Notes: generated by a model not told the origin, from the letters alone. A stretch of 64,000 nt of DNA from Saccharibacillus sacchari DSM 19268 (GCF_000585395.1 NZ_KK073875.1:5545419-5609418); one strand, 5' to 3'; shown: positions 44,475 to 53,924, numbered from the stretch's first letter. Numbers and translations are program-made.

Positions 44475-45743
44475 CTATGCCTGCGCCAATTCCGAAGCCG
44501 GCTTCGCCTGACGCTCCTTCGCGTACACGATATACGTCAACAAACTCAGCAGCGCGATCCCGGCCATCATCCATTGCACATAGGAAGGCGGCAGCGCGTC
44601 GAGCATGCGTCCTGCCGTGACGGAGAACAATCCCCCGCCGACCGCGCAGCCCGCCATCAAGATGCTGGTGTTGCGCGCGATATTTCGCGGCATCAATGTC
44701 TTCGCATAGACGAGCGTGACGACGTAGAGACCCGACAGCGTCAGACCCAGCAAGACGATTAGCGCATAGCCGATAGCCGCGTTACGATTGACCGCAAACA
44801 GCGATAGCAGCACGATCATCCCGCCCCAATGGATAAACAGGTATTTGCGATATCCCAGCTTCTCCGCTTCGTATCCCGCGAACATCCGACCCGCGATCAT
44901 CGCAGCCCAGAACACCGTTACGCTGATCGGAGCCGTAGCCGCGTCCGCCATCCCTGTCTCCAACATTAGCGAAGGCAGATAGTTAACTAAGCCGATATCC
45001 GTCGCTCCATAGAAGAAGAACAACAAGATGAAGGCGGGCAGCATCAACGCGCCCGGCGCCCGAAGAATGCGTTTCTTGCTTGCGGACGGGTGATTGGTTG
45101 CAGCGGCAGCCACAACAGCGCCCACCGGACCGGATGAAGCCGCACCGGCCGGAACTGCATGTGGCACTTCGGCTTTAAATGCCGGTTTGAACAGCGGTTC
45201 GGCGTCTCCGAAGCGAACGAACCGGACAAACAGTGACAGGAATATGCAGTACGCCGCAATACCGAACAGCGCATAATTCCAGAACCCGCTCACGATCAGC
45301 ATGCCGATCACCAATGGAAGAATCAGCGAACCCACGCCGAAAGCAACTTCCAATCGGCTCATTGCGATCGCCGCATTGGATTGCAAGCCTTCCAAAATGA
45401 CGGCGGCGATGACCGACTCGATAATGCCGCCCAGGAAACCTGCCAAGGCGAACCCGACTAACAGCAGCGGCCACGACGGCAGGAACGCGATTAGCAGATA
45501 CGAAGCCGCAACGCCCCAGGCTCCGATATGCAGCATCGTCTTTTTGGACATCCGGTTCGCGAGCCACGGTTGAATCAACATGCCGAAGATCGAAGCGCCA
45601 AATTCAATGAAGATCAGTGCGCCGGCATCCGTGTACACACGGTCATACAGCGGCAGCAGCACCGTAATAATCGAAGCGACAGTAACTTTGATGAAACCCA
45701 TGAGGAGATAAAACAGGCTCCCCATCCAGACTAACTTTTTCAA
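44475..45743 (-). CDS. Major facilitator superfamily transporter
   Basis: The 422-residue protein has about twelve membrane helices and an MFS-type motif between helices 2 and 3 (FGMLIQPWLANRMSKKTMLHIG). A hydrophilic central loop of about 40 residues (FKAEVPHAVPAGAASSGPVGAVVAAAATNHPSASKK) is longer than usual. The start is TTG at 45743, twelve bases after AAGGAGG, as no better codon exists. No substrate can be inferred; drug or sugar efflux are both possible. Confidence 0.85.
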   Translation of the reverse strand: MKKLVWMGSLFYLLMGFIKVTVASIITVLLPLYDRVYTDAGALIFIEFGASIFGMLIQPWLANRMSKKTMLHIGAWGVAASYLLIAFLPSWPLLLVGFALAGFLGGIIESVIAAVILEGLQSNAAIAMSRLEVAFGVGSLILPLVIGMLIVSGFWNYALFGIAAYCIFLSLFVRFVRFGDAEPLFKPAFKAEVPHAVPAGAASSGPVGAVVAAAATNHPSASKKRILRAPGALMLPAFILLFFFYGATDIGLVNYLPSLMLETGMADAATAPISVTVFWAAMIAGRMFAGYEAEKLGYRKYLFIHWGGMIVLLSLFAVNRNAAIGYALIVLLGLTLSGLYVVTLVYAKTLMPRNIARNTSILMAGCAVGGGLFSVTAGRMLDALPPSYVQWMMAGIALLSLLTYIVYAKERQAKPASELAQA

Positions 45744-46017
45744 ACGTCGTTCAGTCCTCCTTCAGCTTCTTGCACCTGTAACTTTAAAATAAAGAACGAT
45801 TTAACTCCATGACCGTCTTTCATATCCAGATCTTACCCAGCTTACCGAAAACGGTTTATATTCAAGTCGAAGGTATTCCTCTTCTTATCCATCTTTTTCG
45901 GCCGGACACAAAAAAACGGTCGATTCGGGATCTCCGGATCGACCTCTTCTCATGAAAGATTATACCGAAAATTACTGGTCGGTACAGAGGTTTTCAAGAA
46001 AAATATTGTAATAATTT
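45744..46017. terminator. MFS leader and amidotransferase terminator
   Basis: GGTCGAT...CGG and CCG...ATCGACC (about 45908-45945) form a stem followed by seven T on the minus strand. It ends the amidotransferase gene. The remaining leader to the MFS start shows no gene or clear promoter. Confidence 0.65.
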
Positions 46018-46728
46018 TTAAACTTTCTGAACAGGACTCATATCCGCGAAAGCATTCAGAATTCCACGCAGCATAGCAAAAGATTCCACCGTTCGTTCGC
46101 TCTCTTGTACAATGTCCGCCGAGCGTTGAATCGAAGGGGTATCCGGCTTCAAATCGCTCTCCCAAACATCCAGCATGGTGTTGATGCAAGGCGACGAAGT
46201 CTCCAAGTGGAACTGCACCGCAAGCACGTGCTCGCCCCATGCGTAAGCCTGATTCGCACAATATTCGGAACCTGCGAGCAAAGTCGCGCCCGGCGGCAGA
46301 TCGAATGTGTCCCCGTGCCATTGCAGCGAACGGAAGCTGTCCGGCAACGCGGCCAACGCGGGATGTGCTTCATTATTACGATGAATGGTATGCCAGCCGA
46401 TCTCCTTCAGAGAATGCGGATAGGCACGGCCGCCGAGCAGTTCGGCCAGCATTTGCGCACCGAAACAAATCCCGAAGACTTTGATCTCACGGTCGATTGC
46501 TTGTTTGACAAAAGCTTTTTCCGGCGCAAGCCAAGGGTATTGATCCTCTTCATACGCGCTGGTCGGCGAACCTCCGATGATGAGCAGATCCGTGTCGTCC
46601 AGAAGCAACGGATCAAGCGGTTGTTGCGTCGGGTTCAAGATCGTCAGGCGATGGCCTTCCGACTCGGCCCAGCCTGTAAATACGGCAGGGTCATCGAAAT
46701 CGAAATGTTTGAGCAGAATCACGTTCAT
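46018..46728 (-). CDS. Class I glutamine amidotransferase-like protein
   Basis: ATG at 46728 follows GAAAGGGCGATTGCCG, giving 236 residues. The fold is visible: DTDLLIIGGSPTSAYEEDQYPW, the nucleophile elbow KVFGICFGAQMLAELLGG (Cys about 96 in GICFGAQ), and the second His segment AVQFHLETS. The family includes GMP-synthase-like and gamma-glutamyl-hydrolase-like proteins that release ammonia or cleave gamma-glutamyl bonds. A stand-alone gene; the acceptor is unknown. Confidence 0.88.
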   Translation of the reverse strand: MNVILLKHFDFDDPAVFTGWAESEGHRLTILNPTQQPLDPLLLDDTDLLIIGGSPTSAYEEDQYPWLAPEKAFVKQAIDREIKVFGICFGAQMLAELLGGRAYPHSLKEIGWHTIHRNNEAHPALAALPDSFRSLQWHGDTFDLPPGATLLAGSEYCANQAYAWGEHVLAVQFHLETSSPCINTMLDVWESDLKPDTPSIQRSADIVQESERTVESFAMLRGILNAFADMSPVQKV

Positions 46729-47035
46729 CGGCAATCGCCCTTTCTGTTTTCTGCTCATTATAGAGAGTTGAACCTGACGCCGACAAGGGATTCGGGAAGG
46801 TTATAAATTAATGGTGGTTTCGTGCAAACAGCTGCGGGTTGTGCGGAGTTGTCGGGGGTTGAGATGCCTTATTTGCGGGGAAGCGTGGGGGTGGCTGCGG
46901 GAGAAATTCGTGAAAGACGCTGTCTCACTTCGTTCAAAGGCGTCTTTCACTGAATTTCTCCCTTCGCCACCTGGCGCTTCCACGTAAATCGGGCTTCTCA
47001 ACGGCAGGAGTGAGTAAGAAGATTTAAACTTATTT
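46729..47035. repeat. Intergenic region with R1 repeat copy at 46877-46982
   Basis: The R1 element forms a long interrupted stem: GGAAGCG, GGTGGC and GGGAGAAATTC at the left pair with GAATTTCTCCC, GCCACC and CGCTTCC at the right. Inside, TGAAAGACGC pairs with GCGTCTTTCA around TGTCTCACTTCGTTCAAAG. It is the most compact of the three copies in this window. The remainder of the gap holds no gene that I can support. Confidence 0.7.
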
Positions 47036-47479
47036 TTATTGCCCCAACTGCTGCACCTGATCCATCAGGCCTTGGATGTCTTGGATGGTTTGCATGACCT
47101 GGGAATTTTGGAGCAGTTCGGGCGTGAACTCGCCGGCTTCGATGCGTTGTTGAATCTCGTCGATCTGGGTGTTCAGCGTTTCGTTATATCCGGTCAGCTG
47201 TTGATGGATGCCTTGTGCGAATTCAGGGACTTCAGATTGGGCGAATTCGGATGCGCGTTGCTGCACCTGGTCCAGTTCTTGCTTCAGCTGTTCTTGAGCT
47301 TGCGGGTCGGTTGCAGCGTCTTGGGCCATTTGCGGCAGGTCTTGCGCCCATTGCGAAGCGTCATTGATATACGCGACCGCGTCGCTTGTATAATTGACGG
47401 AACGTCCGACCTCCTCGACCGCCGAACAACCGGCAAGGGGAACGGCGAACAGGGTTAGGGCTAAAATGATCTTTTTCAT
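47036..47479 (-). CDS. DUF6376-family lipoprotein
   Basis: The 147-residue protein has a lipoprotein signal ending LAGC (Cys18) and then a helical, strongly Gln-rich body (NDASQWAQDLPQMAQDAATDPQAQEQLKQELDQVQQRASEF, IQDIQGLMDQVQQLG). That matches small DUF6376 lipoproteins of Bacillales. It is anchored to the outer face of the membrane; function unknown. GAGGAGAG lies upstream of the ATG. Confidence 0.85.
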   Translation of the reverse strand: MKKIILALTLFAVPLAGCSAVEEVGRSVNYTSDAVAYINDASQWAQDLPQMAQDAATDPQAQEQLKQELDQVQQRASEFAQSEVPEFAQGIHQQLTGYNETLNTQIDEIQQRIEAGEFTPELLQNSQVMQTIQDIQGLMDQVQQLGQ

Positions 47480-47590
47480 GCGATATGCACTCTCCTCTTG
47501 GAAGTTTGTGCGTTACATACTCCGCCGAAGCGCCCCAGGTTTCGGATTACATCATGATAAATGGATGAAAAATCTTTCATGATTGCGCTA

Positions 47591-48568
47591 TTAACGCTCG
47601 CGATCCCGAATCGGCAGATATAGATCCGCTTCGCAGTAGTCCTCTCTCGCAAGCGCCGCATCGATATATTCGAAGTGATGACCGTGTGCCTGTTCGTACG
47701 GGGAGCGCATAATCCATTCGTCCATGTAGTTCCAAATATCGTTAAGCTGGTGAATGGTCAGGTTTTCGGGATGAAAGCGTCCAATGTACGTGAACACCGC
47801 ATATTTGCCTGCCGGAATGATCGCGGTATCCCAATCACGATCCAATCCTTCTAATGAAGAAACCTCCGCAGAGGTCAAATAATCCGTCGCTTTCGGCGAA
47901 CATTCCGGAGGGTACAAGGTCAGTCCGATGTAGACGCTCGGCTTCAGCTTATGCGGAATCTTCCCGTGCTCACCGTAGAAAAAGGAGACGCCGTGCGCGT
48001 TCGCCGTATAGCGCTCGAAGTTTTCCGCGATCGGAATGGTCGCTCTTCGCCCGGCGTACAGGCTGCGCGGCTTCATCACGAAAGTCGGCTCGAATACGAC
48101 GCCTTCCCGGATCTCTTTGAGCACGGACGTATCGTATCGCTCGACCAGCCGGATCTCTGAGGTGCCTCGGCGAAATTGCGCAGGCGTCACACCGAACTGC
48201 CTTTTAAAAGCGCGAATATACGATTGCTCGTGGTCGAAACCGTAGGCCAGCGCCGTGTCCAGCACGGTTGCCCCGCTTCGTTGTTCGAACAAATCATGCG
48301 CGCTTGCGGACAGTTTGCGGGCGCGAATATATTCCATCAGCGGCAGACCCGTCGCGGCGCGCATCAAACGGTGCAGATGGAATTTGGACAAATGGACATG
48401 CTCCGCCAATTCGTCCAACACGATCTTGTCCGCCAGTCTGCGCTCCACCTCTCCGAGTACGCGTTCGATCGTATGGATCGTATCGCTTCCGCCAATCAAA
48501 GTCCGCTCGGCGGTCAGTTTCTCGATTTCCTTGTTCGTTTCCGGGTACTGCTGCGATCTCTCGTTCAT
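47591..48568 (-). CDS. AraC-family regulator with GyrI-like effector domain
   Basis: The 325-residue protein has two AraC helix-turn-helix units (LADKIVLDELAEHVHLSKFHLHRLMRAATGLPLMEYIRARKL, about 45-86; VLDTALAYGFDHEQSYIRAFKRQFGVTPAQFRR, about 103-135). The C-terminal region (VIFEPTFVMKPRSLYAGRRATIPIAEN-like stretch onward) fits a GyrI-like small-molecule-binding fold, as in Rob and BmrR. It could be activated by a hydrophobic ligand. AAGAGAGAAG precedes the ATG. Confidence 0.88.
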   Translation of the reverse strand: MNERSQQYPETNKEIEKLTAERTLIGGSDTIHTIERVLGEVERRLADKIVLDELAEHVHLSKFHLHRLMRAATGLPLMEYIRARKLSASAHDLFEQRSGATVLDTALAYGFDHEQSYIRAFKRQFGVTPAQFRRGTSEIRLVERYDTSVLKEIREGVVFEPTFVMKPRSLYAGRRATIPIAENFERYTANAHGVSFFYGEHGKIPHKLKPSVYIGLTLYPPECSPKATDYLTSAEVSSLEGLDRDWDTAIIPAGKYAVFTYIGRFHPENLTIHQLNDIWNYMDEWIMRSPYEQAHGHHFEYIDAALAREDYCEADLYLPIRDRER

Positions 48569-48778
48569 TTGGTCTTCTCTCTTCCGTCCCGGCCTGATCG
48601 TTTCCAGACTCCGTCATTTCTTCTATCCTAACAAAAAAAGGAGAGCGCGTCAGCCGTAAGCTTCCACCTATTGAAAGCGTTCTATCATAAGATGCGCAAG
48701 ATCGGTTCATTTCTTCCTCCTCTGCTTGTTGCATACTAAAATCAGGCAGAATACTTGCCGGAAAGGTAGGTTTTTCCC
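48569..48778. other. Divergent gap, AraC gene / GNAT gene
   Basis: No gene seen. TGAAAGCGTTCTAT at 48672-48685 is cre-like with at least one mismatch and is not claimed. The promoters of both flanking genes must lie here. Confidence 0.35.
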
Positions 48779-49735
48779 ATGAACTCTCTTATTGATCGAA
48801 ACGATTCGAATTCTACGTTCTCTATCCGAAATTTTCGCGAAAGCGACTTCCCGGCACTCGGTGCCTTTCATAATCAAACCGCAGAAGGGAAACGCGTCAT
48901 CTTCTGGTGGGTAGGCAGTCAAGATAATTGGCCGAATGTCTACTGCGCTTTTGACGGAGACGCGATGATTGCCAAAGGCCAAGTCGAGACGTTCAGCGTC
49001 GTGCCCGAAAATGCCGATCCGTCCGTCAAACATCGCATCTTTTTCAATATCAAAACGCTGCCCGCATATGAGAAAGACACTGCCCTGCTCAGCGCCATGT
49101 ACGATACGATGCACGCCCGGGCGCTGGAGTTGAAGGCCGGCCTTCCGGCTTCGCACGACACCTTGCTTTGCTTTGGCAACTTTGCGGAAGAGACGGACAA
49201 TACCGCCTTTTTCGCAGGACGACCGGAATTTTTCCTGTTAAAAAAACAATATCGCATGTGTCGTGATCTGAACGAATATACCGATAACGAGCTTCCGCAA
49301 CCGGAACTGCCCACAGGCTTCGAATGGCAAACTTTCGATACGCTGACTGCCCAACAAGCAGACGACTATCTGGCCTTGGATCTGGAAATCTGGCCGGAGA
49401 CGCCGCTCGGCGCGGAACGGTTGGCCGACCTCGCAGCACGAGATCAGTGGCGGCTGTTGCAAATTCATAACCAAGGACGCCCGGTGGCGAGCCTGATGTA
49501 TTGGATTGCCGACAACGAGACCGGCGAGATCGAAGAGGTGCTGGTTCGCGAACCGTATCGCAGACAAGGCCTGGCTTCGGCGCTGTTGGCGCGGGCGCTG
49601 CATGAAATCCATGGCCGCGGCTGCGAAGATGCCGAACTCGACGTGGAAGCGATGAACGAAAACGCGCTGAGCGTCTACAAATCGGCAGGCTTCGAGATCG
49701 AGACCGAAGAGCACCGCTACGCGACCGAGCTTTAA
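48779..49735 (+). CDS. GNAT-family N-acetyltransferase
   Basis: The 318-residue protein starts with ATG after GAAAGGTAGG. The C-terminal domain has the acetyl-CoA motif A (VLVREPYRRQGLASALLARALHEI, about residues 254-277) and the closing ENALSVYKSAGFE motif. The N-terminal 150 residues (FTIRNFRESDFPALGAFHN...) form a second, degenerate GNAT-like half without a clear motif A. It opens the plus-strand acetyltransferase cluster but is separated from the next gene by 139 bases and a hairpin. Confidence 0.85.
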   Translation: MNSLIDRNDSNSTFSIRNFRESDFPALGAFHNQTAEGKRVIFWWVGSQDNWPNVYCAFDGDAMIAKGQVETFSVVPENADPSVKHRIFFNIKTLPAYEKDTALLSAMYDTMHARALELKAGLPASHDTLLCFGNFAEETDNTAFFAGRPEFFLLKKQYRMCRDLNEYTDNELPQPELPTGFEWQTFDTLTAQQADDYLALDLEIWPETPLGAERLADLAARDQWRLLQIHNQGRPVASLMYWIADNETGEIEEVLVREPYRRQGLASALLARALHEIHGRGCEDAELDVEAMNENALSVYKSAGFEIETEEHRYATEL

Positions 49736-49753
49736 AAAAACAAAATTGAACGC

Positions 49754-49784
49754 GGGCGCGTATTCGAATCTCGAAGACGCGCCC
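49754..49784. other. Hairpin between the first two GNAT genes
   Basis: GGGCGCGT-A-TTCGA pairs with TCGAA-G-ACGCGCCC around ATC. There is no T run directly after it on the plus strand. It may be a terminator, attenuator or processing site. Confidence 0.5.
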
Positions 49785-49874
49785 TGCTGCGGATGCGGAT
49801 ATCCTTTTGATTAGGCGAGTCGGAGAACGACTTGCTTTGGACCTTGGTCCGCGCCCCGACAAGGAGAGATGGTC

Positions 49875-50426
49875 GTGCACCCTTTTACTATTGAATGCGA
49901 CAGCATCCTGCTGCGCGAATTTCTGCCCGAAGATTTGGACGACTTTTGCGCCATAACGGCAGAACCGCATATTCGCGAGTTTTTGCCGGATTGGGAAGTC
50001 GATCGGGAGACCCGCCGCCTTTGGCTGCGCGATTACGAGATCCCGGGCAACCGGGCCTTTTTGGAAAACGCGAAAAAAGCCGGACGGATCGACGCTCACA
50101 CGCTTCGGCTGGCGGTGATCGAACGCTCTAGCGGACGATTCGTCGGCTGGTGCTGCACGGGGCTCAAAGACGAGCTCCCTGTTCCCAATCGCGAAATCGT
50201 GTACGGGTTATCAGCGGATTGCCTGGGAAAAGGCTACATGACGCAGGCCGTTACCGCCCTTACCGATTGGCTGTTTGCCAACACCGATACGAACGTCATT
50301 CACGGTTTCGCCAAGCCCGACAATATCGCGTCCAACCGCGTACTGCAAAAATGCGGCTTCGAGGACCTGGGCGAGGTTAAGCTGGAAGACGGCGTGTACA
50401 AGCATTATGCAAGGAGGAACAGATGA
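49875..50426 (+). CDS. RimJ/RimL-type GNAT acetyltransferase
   Basis: GTG at 49875 is eight bases after AAGGAG, whereas the ATG two codons earlier is too close; I use GTG (183 residues). The RimJ layout is visible: LLREFLPEDLDDFCAITAEPHIREFL, RLAVIERSSGRFVGWCCTGL, EIVYGLSADCLGKGYMTQAVTALTDWLF (motif A about 105-130) and HGFAKPDNIASNRVLQKCGFEDLG. The enzyme probably acetylates an amine or protein N-terminus. Its stop overlaps the next start (ATGA). Confidence 0.88.
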   Translation: MHPFTIECDSILLREFLPEDLDDFCAITAEPHIREFLPDWEVDRETRRLWLRDYEIPGNRAFLENAKKAGRIDAHTLRLAVIERSSGRFVGWCCTGLKDELPVPNREIVYGLSADCLGKGYMTQAVTALTDWLFANTDTNVIHGFAKPDNIASNRVLQKCGFEDLGEVKLEDGVYKHYARRNR

Positions 50427-51589
50427 ACGAACATCCGATATGCGATCCCGACGATTCCTCAAAGTCGAAAGAGCTTCGGCTTCAACAGGCATCGCTCCAA
50501 GACGCGGAAGAAATTCGTTGGCTGATGATCGAAGTCGAAGCCGACGAGAAGCGGCGATGGTACACGGGCGACGAACGCCCTTTTATTCCCGGCTTCGACT
50601 CCGTCCATATGCAGCGCTATCACGCCCGCACGGGCCGTTACGACAAGATTATGTATCAGGGAACGTTGGCCGGGGTGGTACTCGTATCCACGACGGGTCG
50701 CGAACATGCGAGAATTGATCGTTTGTATCTGCGTCCGAGCTGCCAGGGGGCCGGAATCGGTTCTCTCGTTCTGGATCTGATCGAACGAAAATATCCGCAG
50801 GTTACCGACTGGTCGCTGGACAGCATCCGAAACAGTCCGCGCAACCTGCACTTTTACGAAAAAAACGGGTATGTTCGCAGCGGTGAAGACGAAGCCTATG
50901 TGTATTACGTGAAAAAGAGAGCGGTAAACAGCGAGTCGCTGGACCGACCTGATTCGAGGAGAGAAGCGTTGACCGAAAACGAACACAAAACAACGATTTC
51001 CGCTGCGACGAACCCCGAGCTTGTCGCAAACCGTTCCTTTACAAAAGCCGACTTCCGCGATTGCGACCTAACCGACACCGACTTTATGGGCTGTAATCTG
51101 TCCCGGTCTTCTTACTCCCGCCTGCATATGGCCGAAGCGTCGTTCTCGGATTGCAATCTGTCGAAATGCAAGATCACCAACGCGAATCTTCGCGGCATGA
51201 CAATCGGCGATTCCACGTTGGACGAGGCCGAAATCTGCCATGCGTCGCTGAACGGCATTTATATTCACGATGTCCACGTTGATGAGACCCCTCCTTTGCT
51301 GGAACGTTGCGAGCTGCCGCTAACCAAGATGACTGACTGTAATCTTTCTTATTCCGCACTGCAAAACGTACGTCTGAGTGAAGCTTCGTTAACGAATGTT
51401 AGCTTAAAAAATGCTGAGGTACACGGGAGCGATTGGCGCGGAATGTCTGTACACAGTACCGATCTATCGAACGCTTCTTTCGCTGGATGCAAGTACGCAG
51501 GCATGAGTATAGAAGGCATTCCCGTACTGGAACTGTTGGCGCTATACCGTTCAACTCGAAACGCGAATCCGAAGGAGATTGACATATGA
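50423..51589 (+). CDS. GNAT acetyltransferase fused to a pentapeptide-repeat domain
   Basis: The 388-residue protein has a GNAT domain at about residues 15-160 (IDRLYLRPSCQGAGIGSLVLDLIE motif A, NLHFYEKNGYV). From about residue 200 to 375 there are pentapeptide repeats of the A(D/N)LxX type (FTKADFRDCDLTDTDFMGCNLSRSSY, ASLTNVSLKNAEVHGSDWRGMSVHSTDLSNASFAGC), which fold as a right-handed beta helix, in some proteins as DNA-mimic gyrase protection factors. A TTG at 50969 (codon 183), five bases after GAGGAGAG, could start the second domain alone. Start and stop overlap both neighbours by four bases. Confidence 0.85.
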   Translation: MNEHPICDPDDSSKSKELRLQQASLQDAEEIRWLMIEVEADEKRRWYTGDERPFIPGFDSVHMQRYHARTGRYDKIMYQGTLAGVVLVSTTGREHARIDRLYLRPSCQGAGIGSLVLDLIERKYPQVTDWSLDSIRNSPRNLHFYEKNGYVRSGEDEAYVYYVKKRAVNSESLDRPDSRREALTENEHKTTISAATNPELVANRSFTKADFRDCDLTDTDFMGCNLSRSSYSRLHMAEASFSDCNLSKCKITNANLRGMTIGDSTLDEAEICHASLNGIYIHDVHVDETPPLLERCELPLTKMTDCNLSYSALQNVRLSEASLTNVSLKNAEVHGSDWRGMSVHSTDLSNASFAGCKYAGMSIEGIPVLELLALYRSTRNANPKEIDI

Positions 51590-53073
51590 CCTTGTTGCAA
51601 AAGGATACCTCCTGGCTTTTATCCGCCGCAATCGGCGAGCTGCAAAACCTGCTGGAACAAAACAAGCTGACATCGCGAGAGTTGGTTCTGCTTTATTTCA
51701 AGCGGATCGCCATGCTGGACCGGGAAGGTCCGCAGCTGCGCTCCGTATTGGAGCTGAACCCCGATGCGCTCGGGATTGCCGATTTGCTGGATGCCGAGCG
51801 CCTGCAAGGAAAAATTCGCGGGCCGCTGCACGGCATCCCCATTCTGGTCAAAGACAATATCGATACGGCGGACGGCATGCACACCAGCGCCGGTTCTTTA
51901 GCTCTAGCCGATCATTATGCGCAGGCGGATGCGTTTGCCGTGCAAAAGTTGCGTGAGGCCGGCGCGATCTTGCTCGGTAAAACCAATATGACCGAATGGG
52001 CCAACCTCATGTCTCCTACTATGTTTGCCGGTTACTGTTCGCGCGGCGGACAAACGTTAAACCCCTACGGACCGAGCGAGCTTTTCGTCGGCGGCTCCAG
52101 CTCGGGCTCAGCCGTCGCGGTTGCCGCAGGCTTGGCCGCTGCATCGCTCGGTACCGAAACCAACGCTTCCGTGCTAAGCCCTGCTTGTCAAAACTCGCTA
52201 GTCGGAATTAAGCCCACAGTCGGATTGGTATCGAGATCCGGCGTTATCCCGGTCTCTTTCACCCAGGATACGATCGGCACGTTTGGTAAAACGGTCACGG
52301 ATGCCGCACTTCTGCTTCAAGCAATCAGCGGCTCCGATCCTGACGATCCCGTGACAGGAGGCAGTTCCGTTCATATGAAGCCCGACTACTCGCAAAGCTT
52401 GAAGAGCACTGATTTAACCGGCATCGCGATCGGCATTCCGCGCGACGCATACTTCGACGACATTGATCCGGAAGAAGCCGAGTTGGCCGAAAAAGCAATC
52501 GCAGCGCTTGTTCAATGCGGAGCCAAGATCGTCGATCACGCCAACATCCCTTCCGCACGCGAAGATTGGGATTACGGCGTTGCCTGGTTGGAGCTGAAAA
52601 CCTCGCTAAACCGTTATTTGGCCAAACTGCCCTCCCATCTTCCGGTCCACTCCCTGAAAGACGTGATCCGCTTCAATCTGGAACACGCGGATCAGGCGCT
52701 CAAATACGGGCAGGAGTTATTCGTTCATGCGGACGAACATAGCGGGACGTTGACGGAACCGCAGTATTTAAACAGTCTGCTTAGTAATCTGGAACGTTCG
52801 CGCGTGCGCGGTATCGACGCCGCGCTAAAGGAACACAAGTTGGACGCGCTCTTATTCCCCGGTTATCAGGGAGCGGATATCGCGGCGCGGGCGGGTTACC
52901 CATCCGTTGTCGTTCCGGCAGGATATACGCAAAAAGGCAAACCTGTCGGCGTCCAATTCACCGGGACTGCTTTTTCCGAAGCGATGCTGATTCGGATTGC
53001 GCATGTTTTTGAACAACAGACGAAGCATCGCGTCCCGCCTGAATGCGACAAAAGCGGGCAAGCGTCGGTTTAG
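51586..53073 (+). CDS. Amidase-signature (peptide-amidase-like) enzyme
   Basis: The 495-residue protein has the amidase signature triad: Lys89 (PILVKDNIDT), cis-Ser region GGSSSGSAVAVAAG (about 169-182) and nucleophile Ser195 (GTETNASVLSPA). The sequence resembles peptide amidases, which cleave C-terminal amide groups, more than GatA; GatB/GatC are not nearby. The start overlaps the preceding stop (ATGA), tying the gene to the GNAT fusion. It acts in the cytosol or, if exported, without a visible signal peptide. Confidence 0.88.
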   Translation: MTLLQKDTSWLLSAAIGELQNLLEQNKLTSRELVLLYFKRIAMLDREGPQLRSVLELNPDALGIADLLDAERLQGKIRGPLHGIPILVKDNIDTADGMHTSAGSLALADHYAQADAFAVQKLREAGAILLGKTNMTEWANLMSPTMFAGYCSRGGQTLNPYGPSELFVGGSSSGSAVAVAAGLAAASLGTETNASVLSPACQNSLVGIKPTVGLVSRSGVIPVSFTQDTIGTFGKTVTDAALLLQAISGSDPDDPVTGGSSVHMKPDYSQSLKSTDLTGIAIGIPRDAYFDDIDPEEAELAEKAIAALVQCGAKIVDHANIPSAREDWDYGVAWLELKTSLNRYLAKLPSHLPVHSLKDVIRFNLEHADQALKYGQELFVHADEHSGTLTEPQYLNSLLSNLERSRVRGIDAALKEHKLDALLFPGYQGADIAARAGYPSVVVPAGYTQKGKPVGVQFTGTAFSEAMLIRIAHVFEQQTKHRVPPECDKSGQASV

Positions 53074-53116
53074 CATCTTCACGATCCATGACTGACAAGA
53101 AAAAGGAGCGATTCTT

Positions 53117-53851
53117 ATGTTTGAACCTACTTCTTCATTCCCTGCTTTTTCCGAAAAGGTTAACCGGTATTGGCTGCCCGATCGTGATCGTCCGCAGCCC
53201 GGACAATACCGCATCATCGTCGATCAAGAGCTTCCGCCGTCCCGAGGCGTCATGCTGCTTGATCCAGTCGGATCGGGAGGCTTTCTCTCTATGCTGCCGC
53301 AAATGGCGCAGCGAGCCGGATTAAGGCCCGGCAGCGAACCGGATAAACAGACGATTTTTGAAGCGTTGCAGCTTGCGGGCATCGAATTGAACGGAGCGGA
53401 CCATCTGTTTTATTTTTCGGATGCGGAACAAAAGCTTCTGCCTCACGAAAACTTCCCGGCTTCGGTTCGACAGTTGACGTCCGAAGATGCCGACGCTTTC
53501 GCAGCTTTCGTCTCGGACGCGCCGGAAGACGATATGGATGAAGCGTTCGTCGAGCTGGATCATTGGCTCGTGCTCGGCTGCTTCGTCGACAACCGACTGG
53601 TATCGGCAGCCAGCATGTATCCGTGGAGCGGAACCGCCTTCGCGGACCTGGGCGTGATCACGCTGCCGCAGTTCCGAGGTCAAGGCTTCGGAAATCAGAC
53701 GGTACGGGCAATCAGCGCACAGGCGTTACGGCTGGGCTATGAACCCCAATATCGTTGCCAGCCGTATAATCTCTCTTCTATCCGATTGGCCCAAGCTTCC
53801 GGATTCTCGTTATTCGCGGCCTGGGACGTGATCAAATTGGACGAAGAATAA
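53117..53851 (+). CDS. GNAT-family N-acetyltransferase
   Basis: ATG follows AAAAAGGAGCGATTCTT; 244 residues. The N-terminal half is a leader domain. The C-terminal GNAT core has VRQLTSEDADAFAAFVSDAP, HWLVLGCFVDNRLVSAASMYPW, LGVITLPQFRGQGFGNQTVRAISAQAL (motif A about 185-210) and SSIRLAQASGFSLF. A separate gene within the cluster, 43 bases after the amidase stop. Substrate unknown. Confidence 0.88.
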   Translation: MFEPTSSFPAFSEKVNRYWLPDRDRPQPGQYRIIVDQELPPSRGVMLLDPVGSGGFLSMLPQMAQRAGLRPGSEPDKQTIFEALQLAGIELNGADHLFYFSDAEQKLLPHENFPASVRQLTSEDADAFAAFVSDAPEDDMDEAFVELDHWLVLGCFVDNRLVSAASMYPWSGTAFADLGVITLPQFRGQGFGNQTVRAISAQALRLGYEPQYRCQPYNLSSIRLAQASGFSLFAAWDVIKLDEE

Positions 53852-53924
53852 AAATCCATATAAACGCAATCGGCGCGCCCAACGATGATGACGGCTCCGG
53901 CTTGCGGCTTAGGAGGAACCAAGC

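Noticed and set aside
48672..48685. cre site upstream of the first GNAT gene
   Set aside because: At least one core mismatch and no metabolic link; too weak to claim.
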